5,111 nucleotides of DNA from Planctomycetota bacterium (GTDB taxonomy: Bacteria > Planctomycetota > Phycisphaerae > Sedimentisphaerales > Anaerobacaceae). Every line of letters begins with the position of its first letter. Positions within the stretch are counted from its first letter, which is position 1. Both the position numbers and the translations under genes were made by a program. Shown one piece after another: positions 1-4,927 of the stretch. The notes below the pieces were generated by a model, which was not told the origin of the DNA, did not search any database, and worked only from the letters and a program-made list of their open reading frames with translations. Location of the stretch: positions 264 through 5,374 of the forward strand of contig JAFNGF010000419.1 of NCBI GenBank assembly GCA_017885385.1, in the 5' to 3' direction.

Positions 1-704
1 GGATGGCGCAATAGTTTCGCCAGATGAGAACGCGTCCAGCGTTGTGTCCTCGGGGAAAAGTACATATGGCGTTGGAAAAGCTCATCTCGGAGTGTGTCGA
101 TGGTATGCTTGCCTGATGACATTAGCTTGAAGATTGTACGAACTGTCTCGGCCTTCGGGGTATCTGGAACCGGTAACTTGGAGCCATTGGAACCCTGACC
201 CATGCAATAGCCATAAGGGGGTCTATGGGGATACTCTCCGGCCTCAACCTTGCTGCGAAAACCCTTGTTGATCTCTTCCTTGAGATTGTCGGTGTACCAT
301 CGTGCTACAACACCCATTACACCTATGCCTAGGCGGCCAGCAGCATTCTGTGGAAATTCCTGACTGGCAAAGAATACTTTCTTATCTTTTTGCGTCTCCA
401 GACGCTCAAGCATAGCCAAATCCGTGAGGTTGCGGCAGGCACGGTCGACTTTATGAAATACAACGCCGTCGATAGTAAGATCGCTACAAATGCGATTGAC
501 AATTTGGCGAAATCGTTGCCTTTCTTTTTGCTTAGAAGCAGTTTCGACATATCGAACGGTTTCTACAATTTCATACCCTTTACGCTCTGCCCATTCACGG
601 TTAGCTTGGTCCTGGGCTCCGAGGCTGTAGCCTTCGCCCTGCTCGCGTGATGAGACTCGGCAAACACTGAGTAGTCTCAGTAGTCGATTCTTTCTCTTCA
701 CCAT
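1..704 (-). CDS. Large serine recombinase (resolvase/invertase family), C-terminus cut by window edge
   Basis: Site-specific DNA recombinase that would cut and rejoin att-type sites through a 5'-phosphoserine link. I translated 234 codons from ATG 704-702 to the left edge with no stop. The N-terminal resolvase domain is recognisable: SVCRVSSREQ at residues 13-22 supplies Arg16 and the nucleophile Ser18, followed by GYSLGAQ (25-31). HKVDRACRN (84-92) gives Asp87, Arg88 and Arg91, equivalent to the D-R-x-x-R set of gamma-delta resolvase. The start of the 'Recombinase' domain follows, with the EINKGFRSKVEAG helix (144-156), RPPYGY (161-166) and WTRSHLAKLLRHP at the edge. The zinc-ribbon and coiled-coil part expected of large serine recombinases lies outside the window. 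A GGAG Shine-Dalgarno site sits 6 nt before the ATG. The gene starts one base after the stop of the 68-aa gene, so the two are probably cotranscribed and coupled. Family assignment is firm; whether it is a phage, ICE or island integrase is unknown. Confidence 0.94.
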   Translation of the reverse strand, partial: MVKRKNRLLRLLSVCRVSSREQGEGYSLGAQDQANREWAERKGYEIVETVRYVETASKQKERQRFRQIVNRICSDLTIDGVVFHKVDRACRNLTDLAMLERLETQKDKKVFFASQEFPQNAAGRLGIGVMGVVARWYTDNLKEEINKGFRSKVEAGEYPHRPPYGYCMGQGSNGSKLPVPDTPKAETVRTIFKLMSSGKHTIDTLRDELFQRHMYFSPRTQRWTRSHLAKLLRH

Positions 705-705
705 A

Positions 706-912
706 CTATTCTCCATTTTTGCTGGCCAAAGCACGAAGAAATCGGCCGAAATCCTCCATAATTCGGTCGGCTTCTTTCTCAGAAATCGGCCTTCCAGCTA
801 CCTTCGACCAGACACGCTGAGTGTACTTACGAAATGCTAACACATCGCTCGGGTCGGGCGCAAGTAAATTCTTCTGATCTTTTTGAGATTTTATATTCAA
901 CGTCTTTGGCAT
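706..912 (-). CDS. Small hypothetical protein (68 aa) coupled to the serine recombinase
   Basis: Sixty-eight-residue soluble protein of unknown function. The N-terminus is basic and polar (MPKTLNIKSQKDQKN). The C-terminal half, about residues 42-64 (PISEKEADRIMEDFGRFLRA), looks like an amphipathic helical segment. From memory, small proteins with a 'xEEAxxIxExxxxFxxxL' end often sit beside recombinase or integrase genes; this is recall, not a search result. The stop TAG (708-706) is separated from the recombinase ATG by one base, and the recombinase Shine-Dalgarno lies inside this gene's last codons, which argues that it is real. The start is the only in-frame option, because an in-frame TGA lies nine codons upstream. 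No clear ribosome binding site precedes it. It might be an accessory or directionality factor, but nothing in the sequence proves that. Confidence 0.66.
   Translation of the reverse strand: MPKTLNIKSQKDQKNLLAPDPSDVLAFRKYTQRVWSKVAGRPISEKEADRIMEDFGRFLRALASKNGE
711..714 (-). promoter_or_regulatory. Ribosome binding site of the serine recombinase
   Basis: GGAG on the minus strand, 6 nt before ATG 704. It lies inside the last codons of the upstream 68-aa gene (AAT GGA GAA TAG), so ribosomes finishing that gene stop next to the recombinase start. This fixes the recombinase start and supports translational coupling. Confidence 0.75.
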
Positions 913-969
913 GATATTTGTAACTGAAGAATGGACCTCAAATTGTCAGACGGCGACCCACCTCTCATA

Positions 970-1049
970 GGCTCAAGTAAGACCAGGCGCTGACATAGAC
1001 CTGCCAGTATGAGAACGAAGTTCCTGGAGAAGCTGGCTCTTACTGAGCC
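970..1049. repeat. Large imperfect inverted repeat upstream of the recombinase operon
   Basis: The plus strand at 970-984 reads GGCTCAAGTAAGACC. The minus strand at 1049-1035 reads GGCTCAGTAAGAGCC. The two match apart from one inserted A and one missing G. The arms face each other about 50 bp apart, centred near 1009. Serine recombinase attachment sites are imperfect dyads and often lie beside the recombinase gene, so this is a candidate binding or att region, but the arms are short and chance is possible. Confidence 0.4.
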
Positions 1050-1066
1050 CATTTAAGTAATGGGCT
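1035..1066. repeat. Two overlapping, mutually exclusive hairpins
   Basis: On the plus strand GGCTC (1035-1039) pairs with GAGCC (1045-1049) around a 5-nt loop. AGCCCATT (1046-1053) pairs perfectly with AATGGGCT (1059-1066) around loop TAAGT. Bases 1046-1049 belong to both stems, so only one can form at a time. The loop segments TTACT and AGTAA are also complementary. This is attenuator-like geometry, or part of a recombinase dyad. Neither stem is followed by a U-tract, so it is not a standard intrinsic terminator. Confidence 0.55.
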
Positions 1067-1221
1067 TGAAATAGTACTCGCCGTAAGTGAACATCCTCCA
1101 AAGACACGCTTAGCAGCAAGAGGATCGCCCACTTTCTGTATCTGAAAACTCACGCCTATGTCGTTAAATCAGGAGAAACCCCAGACCTTTCCGGCCATTT
1201 CCCATCATTGTTATCTGGCCT

Positions 1222-1243
1222 GTTGTTTTTCATCGCAAACAAC
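1222..1243. repeat. Short perfect inverted repeat downstream of the membrane-protein gene
   Basis: GTTGTTT (1222-1228) and AAACAAC (1237-1243) form a 7-bp stem with an 8-nt loop, about 65 bp past the stop of the membrane-protein gene. It is A/T-rich and has no following T-run on the minus strand, so it is at most a weak RNA 3'-end structure. Confidence 0.3.
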
Positions 1244-1307
1244 GAGAATTCTACACAGAGGGTTAATGCTCCAGCTTCAAAAGCCCAATCGCCGGTGACG
1301 ACATGCA

Positions 1308-1847
1308 TCACTCTGCTGGCTCAAGATTCTTGCCGGCAGTTCCAGAGCCGTCTTCTTTGGGTTGCTCTTCAGCAAGTTTTTCTTTTTTAGGTCTTCCATG
1401 TGGCTTCGGCTTGGCCAATGGAAGGTCTGCTTCCTCTTTTTTTGGCCTTCCGGGAGAATTGGCTTTTGCCGTCGGCGGACGTTCCCATCCCCTATCGTCG
1501 ACTTTGGTTCTTTCGCCCGGCAATATCCTGCCCGCAAGCAATAGTAGTTGGGACAGGATGACACCGACTGCAACCGCCAGTGCCATATAACCCAGTAGCA
1601 AATAATTCGCAGTGATCTTTATCTCGTTGTCGCCTCCTACGGACTTGTACGTTCCAGATGGAATCACCATACCCAGAATGCATAGAAGCGAGACCGACAC
1701 TGCCATAACCCAAACTTGGACACCCTGGAAAAAAGATACTGCCTTCAAAATTTTCAGCATGGTTGTCAGCAGAACGATAAAGATGGCAGCCAGCGACACC
1801 GCCACGATCGCCATCACTTCTGGCGGAAATGTAATGAACTCTTTCAT
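1308..1847 (-). CDS. Three-helix membrane protein with AT-hook-like cytoplasmic tail
   Basis: A 179-aa protein that I cannot assign to a named family. Three hydrophobic segments are clear: about residues 11-31, 44-63 and 82-107. Positive charges after the first segment (KILK) and after the third (GRILPGERTK) place those sides in the cytoplasm, so the N-terminus and the 64-81 loop would be outside and the long tail (about 108-179) inside. The tail is charged and Pro-rich. It carries SPGRPKKEE (131-139) and KPHGRPKKEK (148-157), each with the GRP core flanked by basic residues that defines an AT-hook, a minor-groove binder of A/T-rich DNA. The last 20 residues are acidic and disordered-looking. 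A weak AAAGAG ribosome site precedes ATG 1847. The gene starts 27 bp after the radical SAM stop, so the two are likely one operon. DNA binding is inferred from motif shape only; the repeats may simply be a basic linker. Confidence 0.85.
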   Translation of the reverse strand: MKEFITFPPEVMAIVAVSLAAIFIVLLTTMLKILKAVSFFQGVQVWVMAVSVSLLCILGMVIPSGTYKSVGGDNEIKITANYLLLGYMALAVAVGVILSQLLLLAGRILPGERTKVDDRGWERPPTAKANSPGRPKKEEADLPLAKPKPHGRPKKEKLAEEQPKEDGSGTAGKNLEPAE

Positions 1848-1874
1848 TTCTTGCTCTTTCCGTAAATCACACTA

Positions 1875-2825
1875 TTATTTTCTATCCAGCCAAATAACTC
1901 CGATATCATCCTTCTTGATTCTCACAGTATCCGCCGGCGTAAGCCTGGACGGATATAACAGAAATCTCAGGCGGCTGATGTCGTATCGTCTACGGACACT
2001 CTGCTGTACTTTCAAGATCAACTCCCTCGCATATTCAGACCAGACTTGCTTATCCTTAAGGCTTGCTAACACGACGGCTTCGTTCAGATAGCCGTTGTTC
2101 CACAGGGCATCGCAAGTCAGGGGCAATGCTCGCCCTCGCAGATTAACCGGCTCGACGAATATCTCTTCTGCTTCGCATTCAGCAGCAATCCCCATCAGCT
2201 CATCAATTTGCTGACTCCAGTCACTGATCTCGGGCAAGAGTGGACAAAACATGGCGTAGGTGCGAAAACCTCGGCTATGGGCTTCCCGCAATACGGATAT
2301 GCGCTCAGAATTCGGCGAGGCGTGCGGCTCGACTGCTGCCATAGTCATGTTCTTGTCGGGTGCTGCAGTAATGCTCATGCCGAAAAGCACCCTGGATTTA
2401 TACTTGTCGATGACGTCGAAATCTTTGGCCACGGCGACATTCTTCGTCAGTATCCGCGCAGTCCAGCCTGGCTGAGAGAGAATCGCTTCAAGGCATCGCC
2501 TGCCCAAGTCATACTTCTGCGCTTCAGGCGACCAAGCATCTACAAGAGTGCACAATTCGACCAGCCCTCTTTCATGCTTACTGGCAGCATCACGGGCCAC
2601 CCGCACCGGCGTGTCAGGGTCAACTATTGCGTAGCTGTTCTCAAAGGGACTTAATCCCAACTCTTTGAACGCTTTGTGCCGCCGCAAAACCGCACCGGTA
2701 GAGCAGTACGTGCAGCCATGTCCACACTTGAGGCCGCAGTTGACAGCGAATTGTGCCAAGCGTTTTTTCTCAAAGCCGCGTGTGCGAGTTATGCCATTTC
2801 TCAATGGCCAGTGGTATTCTTCCAT
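1875..2825 (-). CDS. Radical SAM protein related to spore photoproduct lyase (SplB-like)
   Basis: Predicted radical S-adenosylmethionine enzyme. In numbering from the upstream GTG, CGHGCTYC at 44-51 is the CxxxCxxC motif (Cys44, Cys48, Cys51) that binds the 4Fe-4S cluster. It is preceded by RTRGFEKKRLAQFAVN (24-39), a layout I associate with the SplB/'DNA repair photolyase' group. Later landmarks are VDAWSPEAQ (105-113), ILTKNVAVAKDFDVI (135-149) and EPHASPNSERISVL (176-189), which fit the SplB-type radical SAM barrel. Cys102 in LCTLVDAW may occupy the place of the hydrogen-donating Cys of spore photoproduct lyase, but I could not align them. Length (316-326 aa) fits the family. I prefer ATG 2825; GTG 2855 adds ten residues and has no ribosome site. 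The only good purine run, AAGGA at 2847-2843, lies 17 nt before the ATG. The gene begins immediately after a truncated group II intron and is followed by the AT-hook-like membrane protein. The substrate is unknown; DNA repair is possible but unproven. Confidence 0.93.
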   Translation of the reverse strand: MEEYHWPLRNGITRTRGFEKKRLAQFAVNCGLKCGHGCTYCSTGAVLRRHKAFKELGLSPFENSYAIVDPDTPVRVARDAASKHERGLVELCTLVDAWSPEAQKYDLGRRCLEAILSQPGWTARILTKNVAVAKDFDVIDKYKSRVLFGMSITAAPDKNMTMAAVEPHASPNSERISVLREAHSRGFRTYAMFCPLLPEISDWSQQIDELMGIAAECEAEEIFVEPVNLRGRALPLTCDALWNNGYLNEAVVLASLKDKQVWSEYARELILKVQQSVRRRYDISRLRFLLYPSRLTPADTVRIKKDDIGVIWLDRK

Positions 2826-2903
2826 AGTTACACTCAGAAGATTCCTTTCTGCCACGGCAAATTATTGTTGCTCAGCCGATCGTAGCCTGATCCACTTACA
2901 GGT

Positions 2904-3087
2904 CTGGTCTATCCCTCACGGGATACCGGTTGGATGTCACGAACATCCATCGCATCAGGTTTCCCGTGTTGCGTCAGATTTCCCTGTGCATACATGCCGT
3001 CGCCACTACCCCGGCGGAAACGTTAGGTGCTGTCGTTCATCTTCCCCAACGTCATCGGCCTTGCCCGTTACATGGTCGGGTCGGCTT
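2904..3087 (-). repeat. Intron domain I repeat, copy in intron B
   Basis: Direct repeat of 4928-5111, offset 2024 bp, ungapped, with 16 mismatches that are almost all transitions. That pattern fits RNA whose pairing tolerates G-U changes. It ends on the left at the domain I to II boundary. On the right it continues past the comparable window, because the other copy runs off the edge. Confidence 0.95.
2910..2925 (-). ncRNA. Conserved GNRA hairpin of intron domain I (intron B)
   Basis: On the minus strand TATCCC-GTGA-GGGATA forms a 6-bp stem closed by a GUGA tetraloop, a GNRA loop of the type used for tertiary docking in group II introns. The same hairpin is unchanged at 4934-4949 in intron A. 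Which receptor it docks with is not determined. Confidence 0.7.
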
Positions 3088-3134
3088 CCGCATTGGCCTT
3101 TTCGAGGCCTGCTCAGCGTTCACTCACGTTACGG

Positions 3135-3142
3135 CCTGCATG
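3135..3142 (-). promoter_or_regulatory. Candidate EBS1 of intron B
   Basis: The minus strand reads CATGCAGG at 3142-3135, inside the loop of a 4-bp CGGC/GCCG hairpin (3149-3146 with 3135-3132). CATGCA is the exact complement of TGCATG, the last six exon bases before intron B, and the two following G bases can form G-U pairs with the exon T bases. This is the expected position, loop context and pairing for exon-binding site 1. Confidence 0.65.
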
Positions 3143-3291
3143 CTCGCCGAGTCGCCTATAGCGACCCTCTACACCGAAGTGCTTCAGCGGCTTTGTTACC
3201 TCCGCCGCCGCCTCGATTGCTACCGGCTGGAACGACCAGTTGCCAGGCAAGAATTGCACTCGCTGAAAACCTGCGCCTTTTCACGGCACAC

Positions 3292-3327
3292 CATGCAAAA
3301 CAGCCACGGGAGAGTTGAAGAAATCGG
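3292..3327 (-). other. 36-nt exon segment between two group II introns, with IBS1
   Basis: This is the 3' exon of intron A and the 5' exon of intron B. Read on the minus strand it starts CCGATTTC after the predicted intron A end and finishes TTTTGCATG before GTGTG. The final TTTGCATG (3299-3292) is the IBS1 candidate that pairs with the EBS1 loop at 3142-3135. No coding frame is evident, so the host DNA that originally received the introns cannot be named. Confidence 0.6.
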
Positions 3328-3330
3328 GTA

Positions 3331-3437
3331 GAGTCGAGATGTGGCGCGGTGGTTTAGGATAAGCCTATCCGTTTGCCGACCCTTTCGTCTGTCGGTGCCT
3401 CAATAGCTGCTCCGTGCTCCGTTTCCACATCCCGCTC
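3331..3437 (-). ncRNA. Group II intron domain VI with bulged branch-point A
   Basis: The 5' strand GAGCGGGATGTGG (3437-3425) pairs over all 13 bases (one G-U) with 3344-3331. The only unpaired base is an A at 3334, seventh from the predicted intron end at 3328, which is the standard place of the lariat branch point. The helix is closed by an unusually long distal insert (3424-3345, 80 nt) containing two smaller stems: CCGAC/GTCGG, and GGATA/TATCC around a GGCT loop. Domain VI is usually only about 35-45 nt. Confidence 0.88.
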
Positions 3438-3440
3438 ATC

Positions 3441-3473
3441 AAACCGGACGTGCGAATCTCCCGCATCCGGCTT
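3441..3473 (-). ncRNA. Group II intron domain V (catalytic hairpin)
   Basis: The 33-nt stretch on the minus strand starts AAGCCGGATGCGG and ends CGCACGTCCGGTTT. AAGCCGGA pairs with TCCGGTTT, the two-base CG bulge follows on the 3' side, and TGCGG pairs with TCGCA below a GAGA-type loop. AGC forms the catalytic triad on the 5' strand. It starts 12 nt after the maturase stop, with three bases between its end (3441) and the start of domain VI (3437), the normal group II order. Confidence 0.93.
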
Positions 3474-3485
3474 TCGGACAAGGAC

Positions 3486-4211
3486 TCACGCCCTCGCACA
3501 CGAGTAGTCCAACGGCCGCGACTTAAGACGCACAAGCCCTAACACTTCATGTAGGTAATCGTCTGGATATCGTGACAGCTCCAGACACTGCATCTTATGC
3601 TTCCGCTTGAACCACTGTCGGAACCGATACCTCACATGGGCATCGATAGCTCGGTAACATTTGTCCACAGGCCCAAGGCCAAGACAGAAGTAATTCGCCC
3701 AACCTCGCACTTTATCATTGATTCCGTTAACCACCTGCTCGACACTCAGGAAGGTCCAGCTGCGACTTGTCATTTCGCTAACCTCGCGTAATAACTTCCT
3801 GACCGCCTTTCGCGATGGGTAAGTGCCGAGATAGGCGTTGCCCGTTCGAGGCAAGTAGCATCTTCCGAATGTATACCCCAGAAAGTCAAATGACTCCTGA
3901 GGTGCACGACAGATACGGGTCTTGGTCTCATTCACGGTCAACTTCAGCTTTCCCATCATATCCCGCATCGCGGCCAACGCTTCTTGGGCGTCACCACGAC
4001 AGCAGATTACAAGGTCATCAGCGTAGTTGACAATGTGGGCATCCAAACGCCTCTGATGGCCTAATACCTTCCAGCCGAGAACAAACCTACGCATGTAGAT
4101 GTTGGACAACAACGGTGAGATTGGAGAACCTTGTGGGCTACCACATCCCTCACCATTGTCGCGGCTAATTCGGTGCTTCCTGCCGCGGCTGTCAATCTCT
4201 TTAACTGGCAT
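3486..4211 (-). CDS. C-terminal half of the intron maturase (RT4-RT7 and GIIM domain)
   Basis: If translation restarts at ATG 4211, two codons after the amber stop, this yields a 241-aa piece carrying the YADD active site and the whole maturase/thumb domain, but lacking the first catalytic Asp. Reinitiation so close to a stop is physically possible, but no ribosome site is visible. Alone it would not be a working polymerase; RNA binding through the maturase domain remains conceivable. Confidence 0.55.
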   Translation of the reverse strand: MPVKEIDSRGRKHRISRDNGEGCGSPQGSPISPLLSNIYMRRFVLGWKVLGHQRRLDAHIVNYADDLVICCRGDAQEALAAMRDMMGKLKLTVNETKTRICRAPQESFDFLGYTFGRCYLPRTGNAYLGTYPSRKAVRKLLREVSEMTSRSWTFLSVEQVVNGINDKVRGWANYFCLGLGPVDKCYRAIDAHVRYRFRQWFKRKHKMQCLELSRYPDDYLHEVLGLVRLKSRPLDYSCARA

Positions 4212-4217
4212 TTGCGG

Positions 4218-4880
4218 CTACATCTTGACAAGCTCAAGCATACGCCTATCGCTGACGCGGCGTGCTACCGACCTCATCAACTCGGCATGTGGGATGCTAT
4301 CAAAATGACCACTCAGGTCTGCATCCACTACATCCTTATGCCAGTTGTCCAGCAATGCCCTTACCTGCCTTACGGCATCCAAGGCATTACGGCCTGGCCG
4401 GTATGCGTACTGTTCAGGCTGCAAGTCAGTCTCGAAAATCGGTCCCAAGACCAGAACTGCGGCCATCTGTACGATTCGGTCTTTGACCGTTGGGATGCCC
4501 AACGGCCTCTGTTTGCCATCCGGTTTGGGTATGTATACCCGCCGGACGGCTTGTGGACGATAAGTCTTGCTACTAAGTTCTTCCGACAGTTCACCCAGCC
4601 ATCGTTCCAGCCCGTACGACTCTATATCTGAGAAGTTCTGACCGTCCACACCAGCCGCACCACCATTGGCACGGCAGCAGGCATAGGCCAGAATGTTTGT
4701 CCGATAGAGCTTGTCGTAAAGCAGATAGAACCGATAAGTGGGCGAACTCTTCGCTTTGGCGTGTAGCGCCTCCTGCAACTTCCGAACCTTTACTGGAGTT
4801 CCCAGGCGAATAGCCAATCTCCTGTTCTCTGTTGCTTCGTACGCTAACCTTGAACTAAGGCCCCTTCCCTCTGCTGGCAT
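4218..4880 (-). CDS. N-terminal half of the intron maturase (RT0-RT3)
   Basis: A 220-aa product from ATG 4880 to the amber codon, holding the fingers region and the first catalytic Asp188 but no YADD. The start is chosen from the context GAAGCCGGGTAATGCC, directly after the domain III-like segment, where ORFs of this intron group begin. No strong Shine-Dalgarno is present. Confidence 0.6.
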   Translation of the reverse strand: MPAEGRGLSSRLAYEATENRRLAIRLGTPVKVRKLQEALHAKAKSSPTYRFYLLYDKLYRTNILAYACCRANGGAAGVDGQNFSDIESYGLERWLGELSEELSSKTYRPQAVRRVYIPKPDGKQRPLGIPTVKDRIVQMAAVLVLGPIFETDLQPEQYAYRPGRNALDAVRQVRALLDNWHKDVVDADLSGHFDSIPHAELMRSVARRVSDRRMLELVKM

Positions 4881-4927
4881 TACCCGGCTTCATCGGTACT
4901 ACGAGCCTATCCGCCACCAGAAACGAC
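4881..4927 (-). ncRNA. Domain II/III segment of intron A
   Basis: Between the end of the domain I repeat and the maturase start. CCAG (4931-4928) pairs with CTGG (4920-4917) around GTCGTTT as a small stem, overlapping the domain I repeat by four bases. It is followed by GGATAGGCTCGTAGTACCGA, the domain III-like stretch. The intron B counterpart is diverged or replaced here. Confidence 0.5.

Larger units (their letters stand above)
913..1307. other. 395-bp intergenic region without a convincing gene
   Basis: Both strands were read for genes, tRNA-like structures, terminators and group II intron domain V. No ORF of 60 or more codons fits, apart from a plus-strand frame that overlaps the membrane-protein gene. 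Two short minus-strand frames (13 and 37 codons) are discussed under rejected items. The region holds three inverted-repeat structures (1035-1066, 970-1049, 1222-1243), listed separately. It must contain the control signals of the 68-aa gene and recombinase if they are not read through from upstream, but I see no convincing -35/-10 pair. No hairpin here is followed by a T-run on either strand. Confidence 0.6.
2904..3291 (-). mobile_element. 5' fragment of a second group II intron (intron B)
   Basis: Domain I of a group II intron without its own reverse transcriptase, domain V or domain VI in the window. The 5' end is placed at 3291 because the minus strand there reads GTGTGCC, matching the GUGYG consensus, with GGCGCA shortly after as pairing partner. 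The preceding exon bases also pair with a loop inside the element (separate entries). Positions 2904-3087 match intron A (4928-5111) at 168 of 184 bases by hand count, without gaps. After 2904 clear identity is lost. Bases 2888-2862 weakly resemble the domain III stretch of intron A (GGATCAGGCT against GGATAGGCT), so the fragment may reach about 2862, a few bases from the radical SAM gene. It is probably a truncated remnant and cannot splice by itself unless missing 3' domains lie further left. Confidence 0.88.
3486..4880 (-). pseudogene. ltrA: Group II intron reverse transcriptase/maturase interrupted by one amber codon
   Basis: Intron-encoded protein that would stabilise the intron RNA for splicing and copy it into DNA at the target. 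Reading through codon 221 gives one frame of 464 codons before the TGA stop, a normal length for the type without an HNH domain. Reverse transcriptase landmarks in order are VRRVYIPKPDGKQRPLGIP (112-130), YAYRPGR (158-164), DADLSGHFDSIPH (186-198, catalytic Asp188), GSPQGSPISPLLSN (247-260), YADD (286-289), and FDFLGYTFG just after. The maturase (GIIM) domain follows, with VNGINDKVRGWANYF and YRFRQWFKRKHK. The gene ends soon after, with no endonuclease domain. The break is TAG at 4220-4218, one transition from TGG; from memory related proteins have Trp after the 'IKM' stretch. The flanking halves are in the same frame and otherwise undamaged, so the mutation is recent, corrected by readthrough, or a sequence error. 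Confidence 0.9.

Noticed and set aside
1053..1094. 13-codon leader-peptide-like ORF on the minus strand (MFTYGEYYFKPIT) whose stop falls in the 1046-1066 hairpin
   Set aside because: GGAGG abuts the ATG with no spacer, the peptide has no run of a regulatory amino acid, and no terminator follows. Worth a glance but not supportable as a gene.
1040..1153. 37-codon GTG-start minus-strand ORF in the intergenic region
   Set aside because: No ribosome site, no recognisable motif, and length within chance expectation.
1035..1243. Intrinsic terminators at the 1035-1066 and 1222-1243 hairpins
   Set aside because: No run of T follows either stem on the minus strand, and the stems are short.
913..1307. 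Search for the missing domain V/VI of intron B downstream of the membrane-protein gene
   Set aside because: No AGC...GTTC-type 33-34-nt hairpin with a 2-nt bulge was found. The 1046-1066 hairpin has AGC-like ends but lacks the bulge and GNRA loop.
1277..1713. Minus-strand ORFs in other frames over the membrane-protein gene (1277-1573, 1492-1713)
   Set aside because: They are alternate frames of a gene with clear membrane segments and tail motifs, and have no ribosome site or recognisable domain.
1612..2091. 159-codon plus-strand ORF
   Set aside because: Antisense to both the membrane protein and the radical SAM gene, with no coherent domain.
2665..3318. 217-codon plus-strand ORF and the overlapping 2930-3331 plus-strand ORF
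   Set aside because: They run antisense over the intron domain I RNA and the start of the radical SAM gene. Their Arg/Pro/His/Ser-rich composition looks like a shadow of structured RNA.
3486..4880. A frameshift separating two maturase ORFs
   Set aside because: 4880 and 4211 differ by 669 bases (3 x 223), so both halves are in one frame; the break is a nonsense codon.
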